Source of the DNA: Eucommia ulmoides
Taxonomy: Eukaryota > Streptophyta > Magnoliopsida > Garryales > Eucommiaceae
Direction of reading: 5' to 3'
NCBI GenBank assembly: GCA_016647705.1
Contig: CM028327.1
Location: 10,921,726 to 10,985,725 of the forward strand
Length of the DNA: 64,000 bases
The position numbers were made by a program, and so were the translations under genes. Positions 22,930-33,835 of the stretch are shown in pieces (within the stretch, counting starts at the first letter, position 1; each line of letters starts with the position of its first letter). Below the pieces are notes generated by a model. It made no database searches. It saw only the letters and a program-made list of their open reading frames with translations, and was not told where the DNA came from.

Positions 22930-24949
22930 AATAGAGATAAGAGGGAGCGAAGAATCAAGAAGAAGAGAGAGAGAGATGGGTCGGCAGTAGAGAGAGATAA
23001 GGCAGTCAGTGGCGTCATGATTCGCCGGTGGTGAGTTCGTGTGCTTCGTCTGTGGGTGTGTATGCTTGCTGGATATATGTGTGACGACGGCATTGTGCAA
23101 GTGGGTGTTCTGTTTTCGTTTGGTGTTGTTGTGTAGGTGTGTTGATGTTTCGATGGTAATAGTGGTGCCGTTTGTTTGGGTATGGGTGTAGTTCTCCGGT
23201 GTTTTGATTTCGTGTGCGTCTGTGTATGGGTTGCTATGTATGTGTGTGTGGTATGTTTGGGTAGTGTTTTGATCTAACGGAGGTGGCGGTGGTGCATGGT
23301 TTGATCATCACCATCATTGCGGGAGTGGAGTGCTAGAGAGAAAAAGGGTGTCGCCAGCGTGGGTTTGTCTTGCAGGGGGGTGTGTGTGTTGTTCCTACTG
23401 TATGTGTGTGTGTTGTCGGAAAAACAGAGAAGAGAGAGAAATGAAGGTGGGTTTGTTGGCGAGTGTCCAATGGCTGGCGATCGTGTGGGTTTTTGTATGT
23501 TGTATTGTGTGGATGTGAGCCTATAGTGAGAAGAGAGGGAGAGAGTTGGCTAAGATCTCAAAACAGAGTAGGAGGAGGAAGACGATTTACCGCCTAAGCG
23601 GTGGATTTTCGCCCAGGCGGTGAAAATGCAGAGTGCAGTTATGAGAAAGGGAGAAGCAGCCATTCGATCGCTTAGGCGGTGGGGCGTCACTTAGGCGGTG
23701 GGGCGTCGCTTAGGCGGTGGGGAGCTGAATCAGAAATACATGGATTTTTGGGAAATCCACGATCGATTCGGAACGGGTTCGCAGACACCGAAGTTTGGAT
23801 AGGGGATAGTTGGATAAAGGTTACGAAAGCGGATATCAGGTGAGTGTACTGCCCTTCTTGCCAAACTATTTTCATATAAATATGATGAGATATGTGTTTA
23901 TTTAACTGTACAAATTTTATAAATTATATGGATCAAGCCAATTGTAGGTGAGTTGGTAAAAAGGGTTTTCCATTGAAATGTTTGGGTTTAAAAAGAAAGA
24001 CTTTATAAATAATCTGTTGGATTTGGTGGTTTTAATAAAAAGGTGGGAAAAATATGATTTTTAACTTAAAAGTGGGTTTTGTTAAAAAGAGGTAGACAAG
24101 AGTGATTTGACGGTATTGATGAAATGGTGATTTTATCGATATTATTGAAGTGGTGATTTATATTATGGTATGTCCAGAGGGTGGTCCGGCAGATGAATAA
24201 TTATTTGTGTTTTGGTGATGATATTATTGAATTGATTATGCTATAGTTATGATGTCCTGTCCGGAGGGTGGTCCGGCAGGTGGTGATTTATGATGGATAC
24301 TTATTATGTGGTGATGTATATTATTGGCCTCTGGAGATGTCCGGTTGACGGTGATCTGCGCAGTTAGGTCTGCTAGGAAGGCATATCCTACGGATGGTTA
24401 CGGTACCGTTGCAATTCCCGATCGTGAGGTTAAAACGATCACTATGGCTTAGCCGGTGAGTGTGGGATTGAGATGTGTGTTTAAATTGGGGTGTTTTTAT
24501 AAATACTTGGTAACTTATTATTGATTGGGTGTTTGGAAACTGAATTATATTGCTTTACTTCCATTGCTTATTTGATACTAGAGATTTTACCAACTCTGTG
24601 TGGTGTTTATATTTATTCACGCTTGATCCATTTAAATGTTGGATTTTATGAAATGTATTGTTATTACGTTAAAAATGGTTTTTACTAAGAAGGCAATACA
24701 CTCGCAGGTGATTTCTTAGGAGACAGTCCCCTACTGGCATTAGGTGGAGTTATCCGGGAGGTTTTTGGGTTGAGCTGTCAGGGAGGAATAATAAGATAGT
24801 GAAAGATTATGTACTTGTTGTTCCATTGAAATTGTATAGTACATGTAATGAAATTATGTAATGTAAAAGAAGTAAATAGTGAAGCAGGTGATGTTATATT
24901 GTCGTCAGGTCGGTCCTAGGATAACAGGTGTCCGAGACGGGTCGTGAAA
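22571..24949 (+). mobile_element. 3' LTR of gypsy element B
   Basis: Starts TGTAAGACCTCG. Compared with the 5' copy the (TA)n is shorter and the (CA)n longer (22880-22928). The CGCCTAGGCGGTG cluster has one more unit, and an extra segment GGGGATAGTTGGATAAAGG lies near 23798. The end is mutated to GTGAAA. Confidence 0.85.
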
Positions 24950-25022
24950 TTAATCTCTTAATCATCACTTTTATCATATATTTTGATAGTGATTTCACCT
25001 CGAGAAAAGCTAGAACCTCCTC

Positions 25023-25703
25023 CTAATTATTGAACCGACCTTTATCTTCTTGAACAATCTCTTTAACATTCGATGCGTTCACATTTAAGGTAGGACAAGA
25101 CTTGATAATTGATTGTCTGCAAAAAAATTCACTTTCTTGCAAGTTGTCATCCACTTTTGACCGACTATATTTCAAAGATGGGGGGTCATCTTGTTGCAAC
25201 TTATCACTCTCACCATCGGCTAAAATTAAAGGATTTCGTCTAATTTCTCCCAAACCATCACCAACAAAATTTGAAATTGGAGCCTCCAAATTTACAACAA
25301 CAACAGAACTCATTGTTCTTTTCCTCATCCACACCCATTTAGTAACTCCTATTCCTCTGGAACCTAACTTATTACCAACCCTGCTCTCTAACCTCTTCTT
25401 ATAGAGTTGTTTGCCATAGCTAGCCCATCTAACTTTAATCACTTCACCATGAACCCTAATACCATTGAGAACCTCGATTGCCCTACCCGTTTCCTCCATG
25501 GTGGCATATCTAACAAAACCAAACTTGGAATTGGATCGAACCTTTTTCTTATTGGGAATGAACACATCACGAACCACCCCATGCCACTGGAACATGAACC
25601 TAAGCCCTCTCCACCCCATCTTCTCAGGGATTGAGTCAACAAAGACTGAGAACATACGTTCCCTCCTTAATTCACGCAGCTTCAATCCATCCATGATACA
25701 CAA
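25023..25703 (-). CDS. RRM-domain ORF1-like protein of a LINE, 226 codons, open
   Basis: The frame is intact from MCIMDGLKL to a TAA/TAG-rich end at 25023. An RNA-recognition motif occupies about residues 18-95: RNP2-like FSVFVDSIP and RNP1-like KFGFVRYA are clear, with QWHGVVRDVFIPNK between them. A basic stretch follows (KKRLESRVGNK), then a low-complexity acidic/polar tail. ORF1 proteins of one group of plant L1 LINEs have this layout and bind the element RNA. The usual protein is longer, so this is probably a C-terminally truncated copy. A host RRM gene fragment is the alternative. It is the longest undamaged frame with a recognisable domain in the window. Confidence 0.6.
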   Translation of the reverse strand: MCIMDGLKLRELRRERMFSVFVDSIPEKMGWRGLRFMFQWHGVVRDVFIPNKKKVRSNSKFGFVRYATMEETGRAIEVLNGIRVHGEVIKVRWASYGKQLYKKRLESRVGNKLGSRGIGVTKWVWMRKRTMSSVVVVNLEAPISNFVGDGLGEIRRNPLILADGESDKLQQDDPPSLKYSRSKVDDNLQESEFFCRQSIIKSCPTLNVNASNVKEIVQEDKGRFNN

Positions 25704-26275
25704 TGAAAAAACTGAAAAATAAAAGCAAACAGGTAGTAAATAGAACCTTAAAGAAGGGAAGAAGAGGCCTCACAGTCACCAACTCTATACCTTGCCAACG
25801 ATTGGCAACAAAACAATGTTCCACCACCTATGCTTCAAAACAAAGCACAAGTACCCCCATATGATTCAGCTCCAAGCACCTCCAGCAATGACAGACGAGA
25901 TTCGCTGGAAATTCGCATCGAAGGTTTGGAAACAGAGGAATACCACCCAACAAGGTGAGATTCGCCGGAATCTGGCACCGGATGGTTAGGGAACAGAGGA
26001 ATAACCATGATGTGAGTTTGATTTTGCTCCGCCTCTTGAAGCGACGATCAAGAGTTTCTGAGGGTTGGTGATGAGATGAGTTGTGAACAAAGGAAACGGG
26101 TCTGCTATGCTACTCCCGACGGCGATGTTCGCCTGAATCTGATGCCTCACTCCAAACACCCGACGGCAAAATAGATCTGGAGGTATTTTGGCACAATCTA
26201 GTCCAAACTCTAAACTCTCTCTCTTTACTTGAGCAGATACGGCGATAGGGAATGGTGGAGGACAAGGAGATCATA
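25704..26275 (-). mobile_element. 5' flank of the LINE-like ORF1
   Basis: Repeated GAGATTCGC(C/T)GGAA phrases (25898, 25958) and several ACCGGA/CGGCGA words, but no coding frame recognised. It is probably the LINE 5' untranslated region. The boundary with the solo LTR lies between about 26200 and 26280 and is uncertain. Confidence 0.35.
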
Positions 26276-27537
26276 AACGATCAAATTGAATCAAGAATGG
26301 TGGAAGAACGGTGGGAAAACAAACATAAGGGCAAAATTTAGAAAGACAAACCACCGCTACAGTAGTCAATATGCAGAGAAGGCCAAAACTTGCTGGAAAC
26401 CCAACGCCGTGGCGGTGAAACAACAGGAAGGTCTTTGATCCCACCACAAAGTCCACTGCCGAGGCCGTGATCAAAACCAACTTATCCATTGCAGCGGTGG
26501 TGAAACCCACTACCGCGGCGGTCACTCTGCACACACTTTAGATATTTATTTAAATATTTTGGCTCCCTATATCTTGCTCCTCTCCTCTATTTCGTCCATT
26601 AGAGAGATCCTAGGGTTAGAATAGGGTTAAGAGGTTTTTGGATAATGCTCCACCAAATCCGAAGGAGAAGAACACGTTGTGAAGAAGGAGATGCGATCTC
26701 AAAACGATTTTAGTGCCAAATTTTTGGACTACGGCTAGTTTCTCTCGTTTCTTTCTTTATTTCTTAACTTTGGATTATGGTTTGAGCATGTTTAGCTCGT
26801 TTATCATTGTATATACGGTTATGGCCTTTAGATAAATGTATATTGTCTAGGGATTACTATAATTTATGAATATGTGATTTTAAAATCGGTGTTTTATTAA
26901 TGGTTGTTCTTCACTATTCGATTGTATTTGCCATGCTTGTATTTCCATTATATGCTTGTTGAGGTATATTAAGAAATCGGGGTTAACCATCGGGAGAGGT
27001 AACCCTGAATTAGGACTAGGGTAAATACAACGCAACGATCTAATAACCCGGGAGAGAGTTAGAAAATGTGCAATCAATGACGTTGGGGGCAAGACTCATG
27101 TGATCTAGTGTCGTTAAGACGTTGATGGAGATTTCTTCGTTAATGTAAAGTCGCATATTCATTCGTCTTACACTCGAGAGAGGTGGAGAGTGAGTTTACG
27201 ATACAAAAATTGTCAAATAGGTGGAATGTCGTTATTGTAAATTAAACGAGATCAAACACATTTAAGTAAATGAAATTAATCCGTAGATAATCCATTATGA
27301 TAAACATATTATATTAGTAATATAGTATAATTAGATAAATTAGTATTTAGTATTAGTATATTATTAATTATAAACTTCATTTTTTATCTCCTATATAAAA
27401 TTAGATTATGATAATTACGGTACTCGACAATATTCTCAATCAATCCCTGTGAAAACGATAACCTTTACTCTTCCCACTCTACTAAAACTTAACCCGTACA
27501 CTTGCGGTGAAAGTGGCAACGTGAAATTCCGCCACCA
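26276..27537 (+). mobile_element. Right piece of solo LTR 1
   Basis: Matches 35810-36746 plus 43366-43545 of solo LTR 2: GGTGGAAGAACGG near the start, a cluster of GCGGTGG/CCGCGGCGG palindromic words (26345-26525), TTGTCTAGGGATTACT, TAATAACCCGGGAG, then the U5 end CCCGTACACTTGCGGTGAAAG. Confidence 0.65.
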
Positions 27538-28172
27538 CCCTCAAACTCAAAGTCAAACATGTATTAAAATCAAGTATAAAAGAATAAGAACACGTAATGG
27601 GGAAGCGAGACAATCTCGTCTCCTAGTGGTTGGCATTGATGCTTCGGGCATGGTGGCCGGTGTAGGGCTTTCTTCCATAGCTTGCATCCTTTGGTTCAAT
27701 TATTTGAAAACTTGGGTTGCCTCTCAAGAAGCACTTGGTTTAATGTCCTCGGCTTGATAACGGAGAAGTGCTCATCAAAGAGCGACTTCCGCCCATAGTA
27801 TGTGTCATACAACACAACAAATGAGTCTTTGTTTTGAATGCCCTCAAGCTTGACGAGATGTATAAATGATTGACAGGTATGCTCAACGTAACTCGGCTCC
27901 AGTATATGTGCTTGGTGGGCGTGAATGAACGGAGTTGGAAGTGTTCGAGGACAAGTGAACCACATCAGATCCTCATAGAAATATTCATCTTTGATTGGTG
28001 TTGGTATCATAACATGGATCTCAAAAGTTGAATAATCACAAGTGTTGTCTTGTGATTTTTCATCGTCGACCAACTCTTGGGTCTCCTCTTTATTAGAATC
28101 TTCATCATCAAACAAACCCAAGTTCCTCTCACTTGTGCGTGATTCCTCATGGTGACTTTCAATGATCGGTGG
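27538..28172 (-). pseudogene. gag C-terminal/spacer remnant of Athila/Tat-like element 1
   Basis: The minus-strand frame 28181-27696 is open for 161 codons. It carries an acidic stretch (DDEDSNKEETQELVDDEKSQ) and the block FEIHVMIPTPIKDEYFYEDLMW. The homologous frame in element 2 (44377-43880) has FEIHVVIPPPIKDDYISEDLM after an equivalent acidic stretch. In element 2 the same frame continues upstream into gag-like coiled sequence, so this is the region after the gag capsid domain. The frame may be open by chance of partial preservation; the rest of gag is broken by the Ogre-like LTR. Confidence 0.55.
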
Positions 28173-28512
28173 TGTAGACACTGTATTTTGTCCTGCCCAT
28201 GCATTGTATTTTTTTTTTCCTTAAGAATTAAAAAAAAAATTAAAAAAATGCAGAGATTTTAGGTTCATTTTGTAATTTTATTATTTTAGAAAAAAATGAA
28301 AAAAAAAAAAGGGGAAAAAAAAAGAGAGAAAGAAAAAAAGAATAAGAAGAAAACAAAAAGAGAGTAGAAATATATCAAAAGGTTAAGGTGATTTTGGTGG
28401 TAATTTTTTTCCCTTACATGTGGTTTGTCTGTAGGTTCAACTCTCACTAGCAGCTCTATTAAATTAGAGTTTTAGGTTTATTTTTTATTTTTTAATTTTA
28501 AAATATATATAA

Positions 28513-28547
<35 letters not shown>

Positions 28548-28977
28548 AAACGAAAAGAGGGGACAAACAGCAAACATGTTGGTCCCCCTCATGATAAATA
28601 TATATATATATATATATATATTAAAAAATTAAAAAGAGAATCCCATGCTTTGTTTTTTGGAGCTTTTCGGTGGAGTCCAAATAATTAAGGAGGGAATGGA
28701 TAGGAAGAATTTGGGGGGAGTTCTTGAGGAGAGGGTTGAGAGGAAATTGGAGAGGGGGCGTCTAGAGTATTTTTGGGAGAGAAAGTGAGTCTTGAGAATT
28801 TTTTTATGTTTGATTTTTTGGGGAAGAGATTAGAGAAGAGAAGGGAGATACTTTGTTGTTTGGAAAGTTTATTATTATTATTATTTATTTTTTTGGTTGA
28901 GGAATTTCTTGAGGATGGGTTAGATTAGAAGATGAGTTTTTTAGAAAGTTTTATTTTTAATTTTTGGGATTATGGGT

Positions 28978-29011
<34 letters not shown>

Positions 29012-29986
29012 GAGAGAGAGAAATTAAAACAAAATGATTTTTTTTTTAAAAAAAAATTGAAAATAAATAAATATTTTTGTTAAAAAATATTTTCTATATT
29101 TTTGTTTTAGGTGTTGAAATCTAGCGCTCCCAAGCAAGATAAGTAATTCTAGACCTTTTCATTTTAAGCATTTTTGTTGAGTAATTTTTTTTTTTTTAAT
29201 ATTATCTATATTTTTGTTATTTATATTTTTTCTTTAATATTTTTGCATGTTTATTTTTATATTTGTCTTAGTTAAGAAATAAATAAAAACGTTAGTGTTT
29301 TGTGTGTTTTAAAAAAAAACAAGTTATTATGTTGAAGTTTCTGCGTGGGAAAAATAAATTTGTTGTTAATCTTTTTAAACTTATGTTAAATTCAACGGTG
29401 GGAAATGTTTATAATACTGCATAAATGGTCAATTTAGGAGAATACAGATCCGGAAACAAAGATGTTAATTTTAAAAACTAATTTTATTTTTTTTTGAGAA
29501 AACCAAAAAATACCAAATTTTTTCATGCTTTATTAAAAAATAAAAATGAATAGAAACTAAAAAAACAAAACGAAAATACAATTTTTTAAGAGGATATTCC
29601 AAAATAAAATAAAAATATTCGAATTTAAATTTTGATTGGATTTAATTAGATATGGTACCGGCATTGGACGGGCGTTTTGGGTTGTTTAACACTTTCTCCG
29701 AGCGTAACTGACCCCCGAACCCTTTAGAACGAATTTCTAGTCGGACTGTATTTTTTGGAGTCAAAATTTTACTTAAGTTATTTTCCAAACTGTTTTTTTT
29801 TTTAAAAAAAAATAATAATAATTCGGTGACTTAATACCCCATTTAAACTCAATGCTAGATGGCGATTCCTTTTAAAAAATTGGCGTAAGTACTTTTTATG
29901 AGAAAATTGACGGCTTTTAAAAAAAACCTTTCTCATTTTACACTTGTATATTTATTTTCATTTTTCTGGAAAATTGGGGTGCGTCA
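28173..29986 (+). mobile_element. Ogre-like gypsy LTR, apparently without its internal region
   Basis: Begins TGTAGACACTGTATTTTGTC and ends TTGGGGTGCGTCA, ends that I associate with Tat/Ogre LTRs, as is the inner phrase CCCCCGAACCCTTTAG (29712-29727). Directly right of it, TGGCAACACTAATTGG resembles the Arg-type primer site of that group (TGGCGACTCCACTGGGG) at about two thirds of positions. Target duplication is not convincing (GGTGG / GGCAG). It contains (AATA)n at 28508-28550, (TA)n near 28600 and a T-run at 28988-29012. It separates two non-overlapping, partly homologous gag pieces of the surrounding element. Confidence 0.45.
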
Positions 29987-30189
29987 GGCAGTGGCAACAC
30001 TAATTGGATTCCAAGAGGTGAGAAATTGAAATCTTGTGATTTGTTATCAACAAACAATTCTTGAGTCTCGTCCTCTTTTTAATCATCTTCATAAGACGCA
30101 TCTAATGTCCTCCCACTTGTATTCGTGTTCTCATAGTGGCTTTCACATATGAATGTGATTTGTGTGTCTTTTATTTCCTTCATGATACT
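29987..30189 (-). mobile_element. Second copy of gag-spacer sequence beside the Ogre-like LTR
   Basis: 30030-30160 (TTCTTGAGTCTCGTCCTC, CATAGTGGCTTTCACATATG) is homologous to 28070-28172. Two versions of the same gag region therefore flank the LTR. They may derive from two elements or from a duplication. Confidence 0.4.
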
Positions 30190-30580
30190 CTAAGTTTCCC
30201 TCATGGATGTAGTGAACGTGTCTTCTAGGGTGGGATAAGACTCCACAAGTTGGTGTGGGATGTCAAACCATGGCGCCGAAATGTTGGAACTATCCCTCAA
30301 GTTTTGGTGACTTGTTGAATAATTCCAACTTCGATAGTCAAAATCGGCCATGTCTTCCAACAACAAATAGGCTTCGTCCACGGTTAGTTCGTAAAAAGAG
30401 GTTGTATCACTTCCTCCTTCCACCCAAGTTCTTGTTGTAGCTTGTAACCCTTCGAGGAAATTTAGTAGTTGACATTAATTTGGGAGACCATGACCGGGAA
30501 ACCGAATAAGCAACTCCTTGTATCTTTCCTAAGTACAATTGAATGGCTCAGAATCGCGTTGAAAAAAATAGTAAAAGGAC
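30190..30580 (-). pseudogene. gag (capsid region) remnant of Athila/Tat-like element 1
   Basis: On the minus strand, the piece before 30440 reads RYKELLIRFPGHGLPN, matching the retrotransposon gag motif (E-R-F-K-x-L-L-x-x-C-P-x-H-G-L-P). After a stop the frame continues LNFLEGLQATTRTWVEGG and VDEAYLLLEDMADFDYRSW, matching the following D-A-A-x-G-G ... EAY-LLEEMA region. Gag would form the capsid. It lies 150-550 bases inside the primer site, where gag is expected. At least one stop disrupts it. Confidence 0.65.
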
Positions 30581-30707
30581 TTGTTGATTAAAAACATCTT
30601 CAAGTACCTCACAAAACAAACAAAACTCAAAAAACAGAACTTAGAAATAAAAAAATGCCTAAATTAAAATCAATTTACTTATTCACAATATTAACAACAA
30701 TCTAAAG

Positions 30708-30735
30708 TCAATCCCCGACAACGACGCAAAAAACT
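30708..30735 (-). promoter_or_regulatory. Primer binding site (Asp tRNA type) of Athila/Tat-like element 1
   Basis: On the minus strand the LTR end CTACCA is followed by AGTTTTTTGCGTCGTTGTCGG, a degraded TGGCGCCGTTGCCGGGGA, the complement of the plant tRNA-Asp 3' end. Confidence 0.65.
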
Positions 30736-32740
30736 TGGTAGCAATTTATTTTTCTACACCGCAAGTGTATGAATCTAGTTTTAATAGTATAGGGTGAGTA
30801 CAGTATCGTATCGATAGGGATTGGTTTAAATCGTCGCTAAGTATCATGATTATCGCAACCTAACTTTATTTAGGTGTCCAAATTTAAGGTTTTTTAAAAA
30901 ATAAAATAAAACTAAAACAAATATAAAATCAAAAGTAAAATAAAATATGGATTTCCTATGCACAATTGTTCTAGAGGTTTGATTTCATCTCATTATTCCC
31001 ATGTCATCCTATTAAGAAATTATTAGCCGATTTCATTAATTCAATAATCAAGGTCACTCGTGCTCTCTCACTACCTCTCTCGAGTGTCAAGTGAGAGAAA
31101 ATATAAACACTTCAGGACTGATATTCCTATCTAGTATTTAGGTGAAAACATTCGTTATGCCCCGATCTTATTGATTACCTAAGCTTTAATAATCTCCAGA
31201 TCTATCAAAACTTAAGTTGTGTTGAAGCTAAGTTCGAACCCAAAATTACATCTCCCGAGTGTCAAATCCCAAATTTTCAAAACAACTAAGATATCATATG
31301 GAAGCAATAATAAGACAAATACAATTGAATAGAAAACCTAGTTGATAAATTTAGAACTTGATCACCTCCCGATCTCACAAGATCCTAAATTTTCAATTCG
31401 ATTACCTAGGTGTTGATCTCTTCCCGGACTCAGAACAACCTAAATTATGCAATCTCAATTTTGGTTACAAACTCAATCTCTCTCTTAAGTATAAAATTCA
31501 TAACCTAAAATCATATAATTTATCGGCCGCATGAATCAAAAGCATGAAACATAGAGAAGTATAAAATGGAATTAAAACAGCAATTAACAAAATATTCAAA
31601 ACATGGTTTAACAAGACTATATCAAGCCCTAGATATGAATTTTAAATCAACATAACGGAATCCACAACTAAAACTTTTATAAAATCCATAAATGTAAAAT
31701 AACAAATATAAATTCAAGAAAGATTAAGGTGAGAGAAAGGAAGAGAAAATTCTTTTTGTGAAGATGAGCTTCAAATCTTTAATATACTTAAACTCCAAGG
31801 TCCCTCTCTAGCGGTTTCGTGCCTCCAATAGTGTTTACTTTCCCAATTTTGCCTCAAATCGTCACACCATAGGATGTTTACTTTCCCAAAATTTCCATCT
31901 TAGGGTTTGAGGCATAAGGCGGTATAAATAGGGCTCCAAAATAAGGGTTTCATTAGTGTTTTGGTATTGCAACGCCGAGTTTTTGCGCTGCAGTGTGCAT
32001 TTTTTCCATTGTAGCGCACAACTTTTGAAATTTTTACATACTGTTCTCGTTTGAACTCCGATTAAGGTGATTCAAGATGATTTAAAAAGTTAAGAAATAT
32101 ATCTACAACTTTTATGTTTTGAACTTTTCCAAAATCAAACTGCATCGTGGAGAAAAATAGACTTGAAATTCATCGAGCGGCGTTGCAACGCCAACCTGCG
32201 GTAGGATTTTGTTTTTCGAAACAAAACGCTTGCACTGTAGTGCAAACTTGTTAGCGGTTCAGCCCAAAAGATTCTCAATTTTTGGGAGAATCGATTTGGC
32301 GTTGCAGCGCCAAAAGACAATGAAATTCTTCTTTGGAGTGCCGCGCTGCAATGCTGTTTGTTAGCACTGCAGCGCCAAAACACGCTGGTTTGGATCATGG
32401 TTTGGTTGGCTCTGCAGCGTAATGGTTCTTCGCTGCAGCGCGAACTTGCTGTTGGCTTGGCTAATTTTTTCTTCTTTATTTGGCGCTGTAGTTCGCAATT
32501 TTCGCTCTGCAGCCCCAACGTTCCGACTAAAGTCACTAATTTTTCTCTGCTACAACCCAAAATACCCAGCTGCAGCCCGAATTTTCTGGTTAAATTGCCA
32601 TATTTTTACCTTTTCTCCCATTTATTTATGATTTCTACAAAACAACACAAAAATACATTAAACTAAAAAAAATTGCTTGAAAACTCATAAATATTTAAAT
32701 TTAAAAGTACTTGATTTGTTGGTAAATAAACAACTCATCA
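30736..32740 (-). mobile_element. 5' LTR of Athila/Tat-like element 1
   Basis: About 2.0 kb, TGATGAG...GCTACCA on the minus strand. The U5-side block ACACTTGCGGTGTAG and its neighbours match the copies at 32780, 50196 and 53542. The outer part (31965-32580) is packed with GCGCTGCAGCGCC-type palindromes. Confidence 0.75.
31965..32580. repeat. Cluster of about fourteen GCGYTGCARCGC palindromes
   Basis: Examples: GGCGTTGCAACGCC (about 32180), TTGCACTGTAGTGCAA (about 32230), GGCGTTGCAGCGCC (32299), GCACTGCAGCGCC (32366) and CGCTGCAGCG (32433). The same cluster lies at 4090-4500, 34040-34490, 51470-51910 and 51960-52380 in sister LTRs. Confidence 0.75.
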
Positions 32741-32779
32741 AGCATATTATTTTGCAACACTACAATGATGCCAAAGATT
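32741..32779 (-). promoter_or_regulatory. Degraded primer-site stub between two LTRs
   Basis: On the minus strand, CTACCA of the LTR at 32780 is followed by AATCTTTGGCATCATTGTAG, a weak match to the Asp-type primer site. After only about 15 more bases the next LTR starts (TGATGAG at 32740). Confidence 0.45.
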
Positions 32780-33800
32780 TGGTAGTAATTTATTTTACTA
32801 CACCATAAGTGTACGAGCCAAGTTTTAATAGTATAGGATGAGTAGAGTGTCGTATCCACATGAATTGGTTTAAATCGTCGCTAAGTACTACGATTATCGT
32901 AACTCAATTTTATCCAAGCAACCAAATTTACTAAAACAAATATAAAATCATAAGTAAAATAAAATATAGACTTCCTATGCGTAATTATTCTAGGTGATTT
33001 ATTTCATCTCGTTATTCTCATGTTATCCTATTAAGCAATTATTAGTCAATTCCATTAATTTAATAATCAAGGTCACTCGTGCTCTCTCACTACCTCTCCC
33101 GATTGTCTAGTGAGAGAATATGTAAACATTTCAAAATTGATATCCCTATCTAGTATTAAGGCGAGAACAATCGTTATGCTTTGACCCTATAGATTACCCA
33201 AACTTTAATAATCTCCTAATCTATTAAAATTTACGGTATATTTAACCTAAGTTCGAACTCGAAATTACCTTTCTCAAGTGTCAAATCCCAAGTTCTCAAA
33301 TAAAAAAAAAGATATCATATGAAAGCATAAATTGGAAGCATTAATACGACAAATACAATTGAATAGAAATCCTAGTTGATAAATCTAAAACTTGATCACC
33401 TTCCGATCTCACAAGATTCTAAATTCCAAACTCGATTACCTAAGTGTTGATATCTTCCCGGTCTCATAATCACCTAAATTATGCATTCTCAATTCCGGTC
33501 ACAAACTCAATCTCTTTCGAGTATAAAATTCATAACCTAAAATCATCTAATTCTTAGACCACATGAATAAAAAGTATTAAACATAGAGAGGTATAAAATA
33601 GAATTAAAAATAACAATTAACAAAATATTCAAAATATGATTAAACAAGACTACATCAAGCCATATATATAAATTTTAACTCAACATAGCGAAATCCATAA
33701 CTAACGTTTTCAATAAATTCACAAATACAAAATGTTCAACACAATATCACAAATATAAAATTCAATAAAGATTAGAGTGCGAGGAAGGAAGATAAAACCT

Positions 33801-33835
<35 letters not shown>

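Larger units (their letters stand above)
16364..24949 (+). mobile_element. Gypsy element B (Del/Tekay-like), full-length but dead
   Basis: LTRs at 16364-18701 and 22571-24949. The target duplication is exact: TTAAT at 16359-16363 and 24950-24954. The 3' LTR ends GTCGTGAAA where the 5' LTR has GTCGTGACA, a single change of the terminal CA. An initiator-Met primer site and a GAGGGGAGAGT tract are present. Internal DNA is about 3.9 kb with the same decayed pol pieces as A, in the same order. Confidence 0.85.
6168..26275 (-). mobile_element. LINE-like element with RRM ORF1, deleted in the middle and split by gypsy A and B
   Basis: On the minus strand the order is: 5' region (about 26275-25704), an RRM-bearing ORF (25703-25023), then, after removing gypsy B and A with their target duplications, a possible RNase H remnant (15971-15640) and a 3' end running to an A-tail (T-run 6166-6178 on the plus strand). 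These are the expected ends of a plant L1-type LINE, with almost all of ORF2 missing. Joining across B restores a continuous flank through TTAAT. The assignment is inference: no target duplication for the LINE itself is convincing, and the RNase H reading is weak. Confidence 0.4.
6118..27537 (+). mobile_element. Solo LTR 1 (gypsy, relative of Athila/Tat-like LTRs), split by a LINE
   Basis: The left piece (6118 to about 6166) begins TGATAGGTGTAATTT, the same start as solo LTR 2 at 35663. The right piece (about 26275-27537) matches the rest of solo LTR 2, including CGGCTAGTTTCTCTCG, the CACTCGAGAGAGG area and the end CACTTGCGGTGAAAG..GCCACCA. Flanks are CCCTT (6113-6117) and CCCTC (27538-27542), a target duplication with one change. 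No internal sequence of its own is present, so it is a solo LTR, later opened by the LINE-like insertion. The exact inner breakpoints are approximate. Confidence 0.6.
4078..32740 (-). mobile_element. Athila/Tat-like Ty3/gypsy element 1 (nested host of other insertions)
   Basis: Minus-strand element assembled from three parts: 3' LTR remnant (4078-4687), internal sequence (4688-6117, then 27538-30735), and 5' LTR (30736-32740). The internal part is split by the solo LTR 6118-27537. Joining 6117 to 27538 reads through a near-TSD (CCCTT/CCCTC). Evidence for orientation: a degraded Asp-type primer site beside the 5' LTR, a polypurine tract beside the 3' LTR, and gag remnants on the minus strand next to the primer site. 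No pol coding is visible. The lineage rests on the primer site and gag; Athila versus Tat is not resolved. That the two LTR parts belong to one element is an inference from continuity. Confidence 0.6.

Noticed and set aside
22768..23100. Histidine/isoleucine-rich frames across (TA)n(CA)n tracts
   Set aside because: Translations of microsatellites in the LTR of B.
27449..27757. Plus-strand 102-codon frame MKTITFTLPTLL...
   Set aside because: It spans the end of solo LTR 1 and the antisense of Athila/Tat-like internal sequence, so it crosses an insertion junction.
31920..31937. TATAAATAGGG on the plus strand of the Athila/Tat-like LTR as an antisense promoter
   Set aside because: On the LTR's own strand the same bases read CTATTTATA, at the place where solo LTR 2 has TATAAATA; a sense TATA-like box is the simpler reading.
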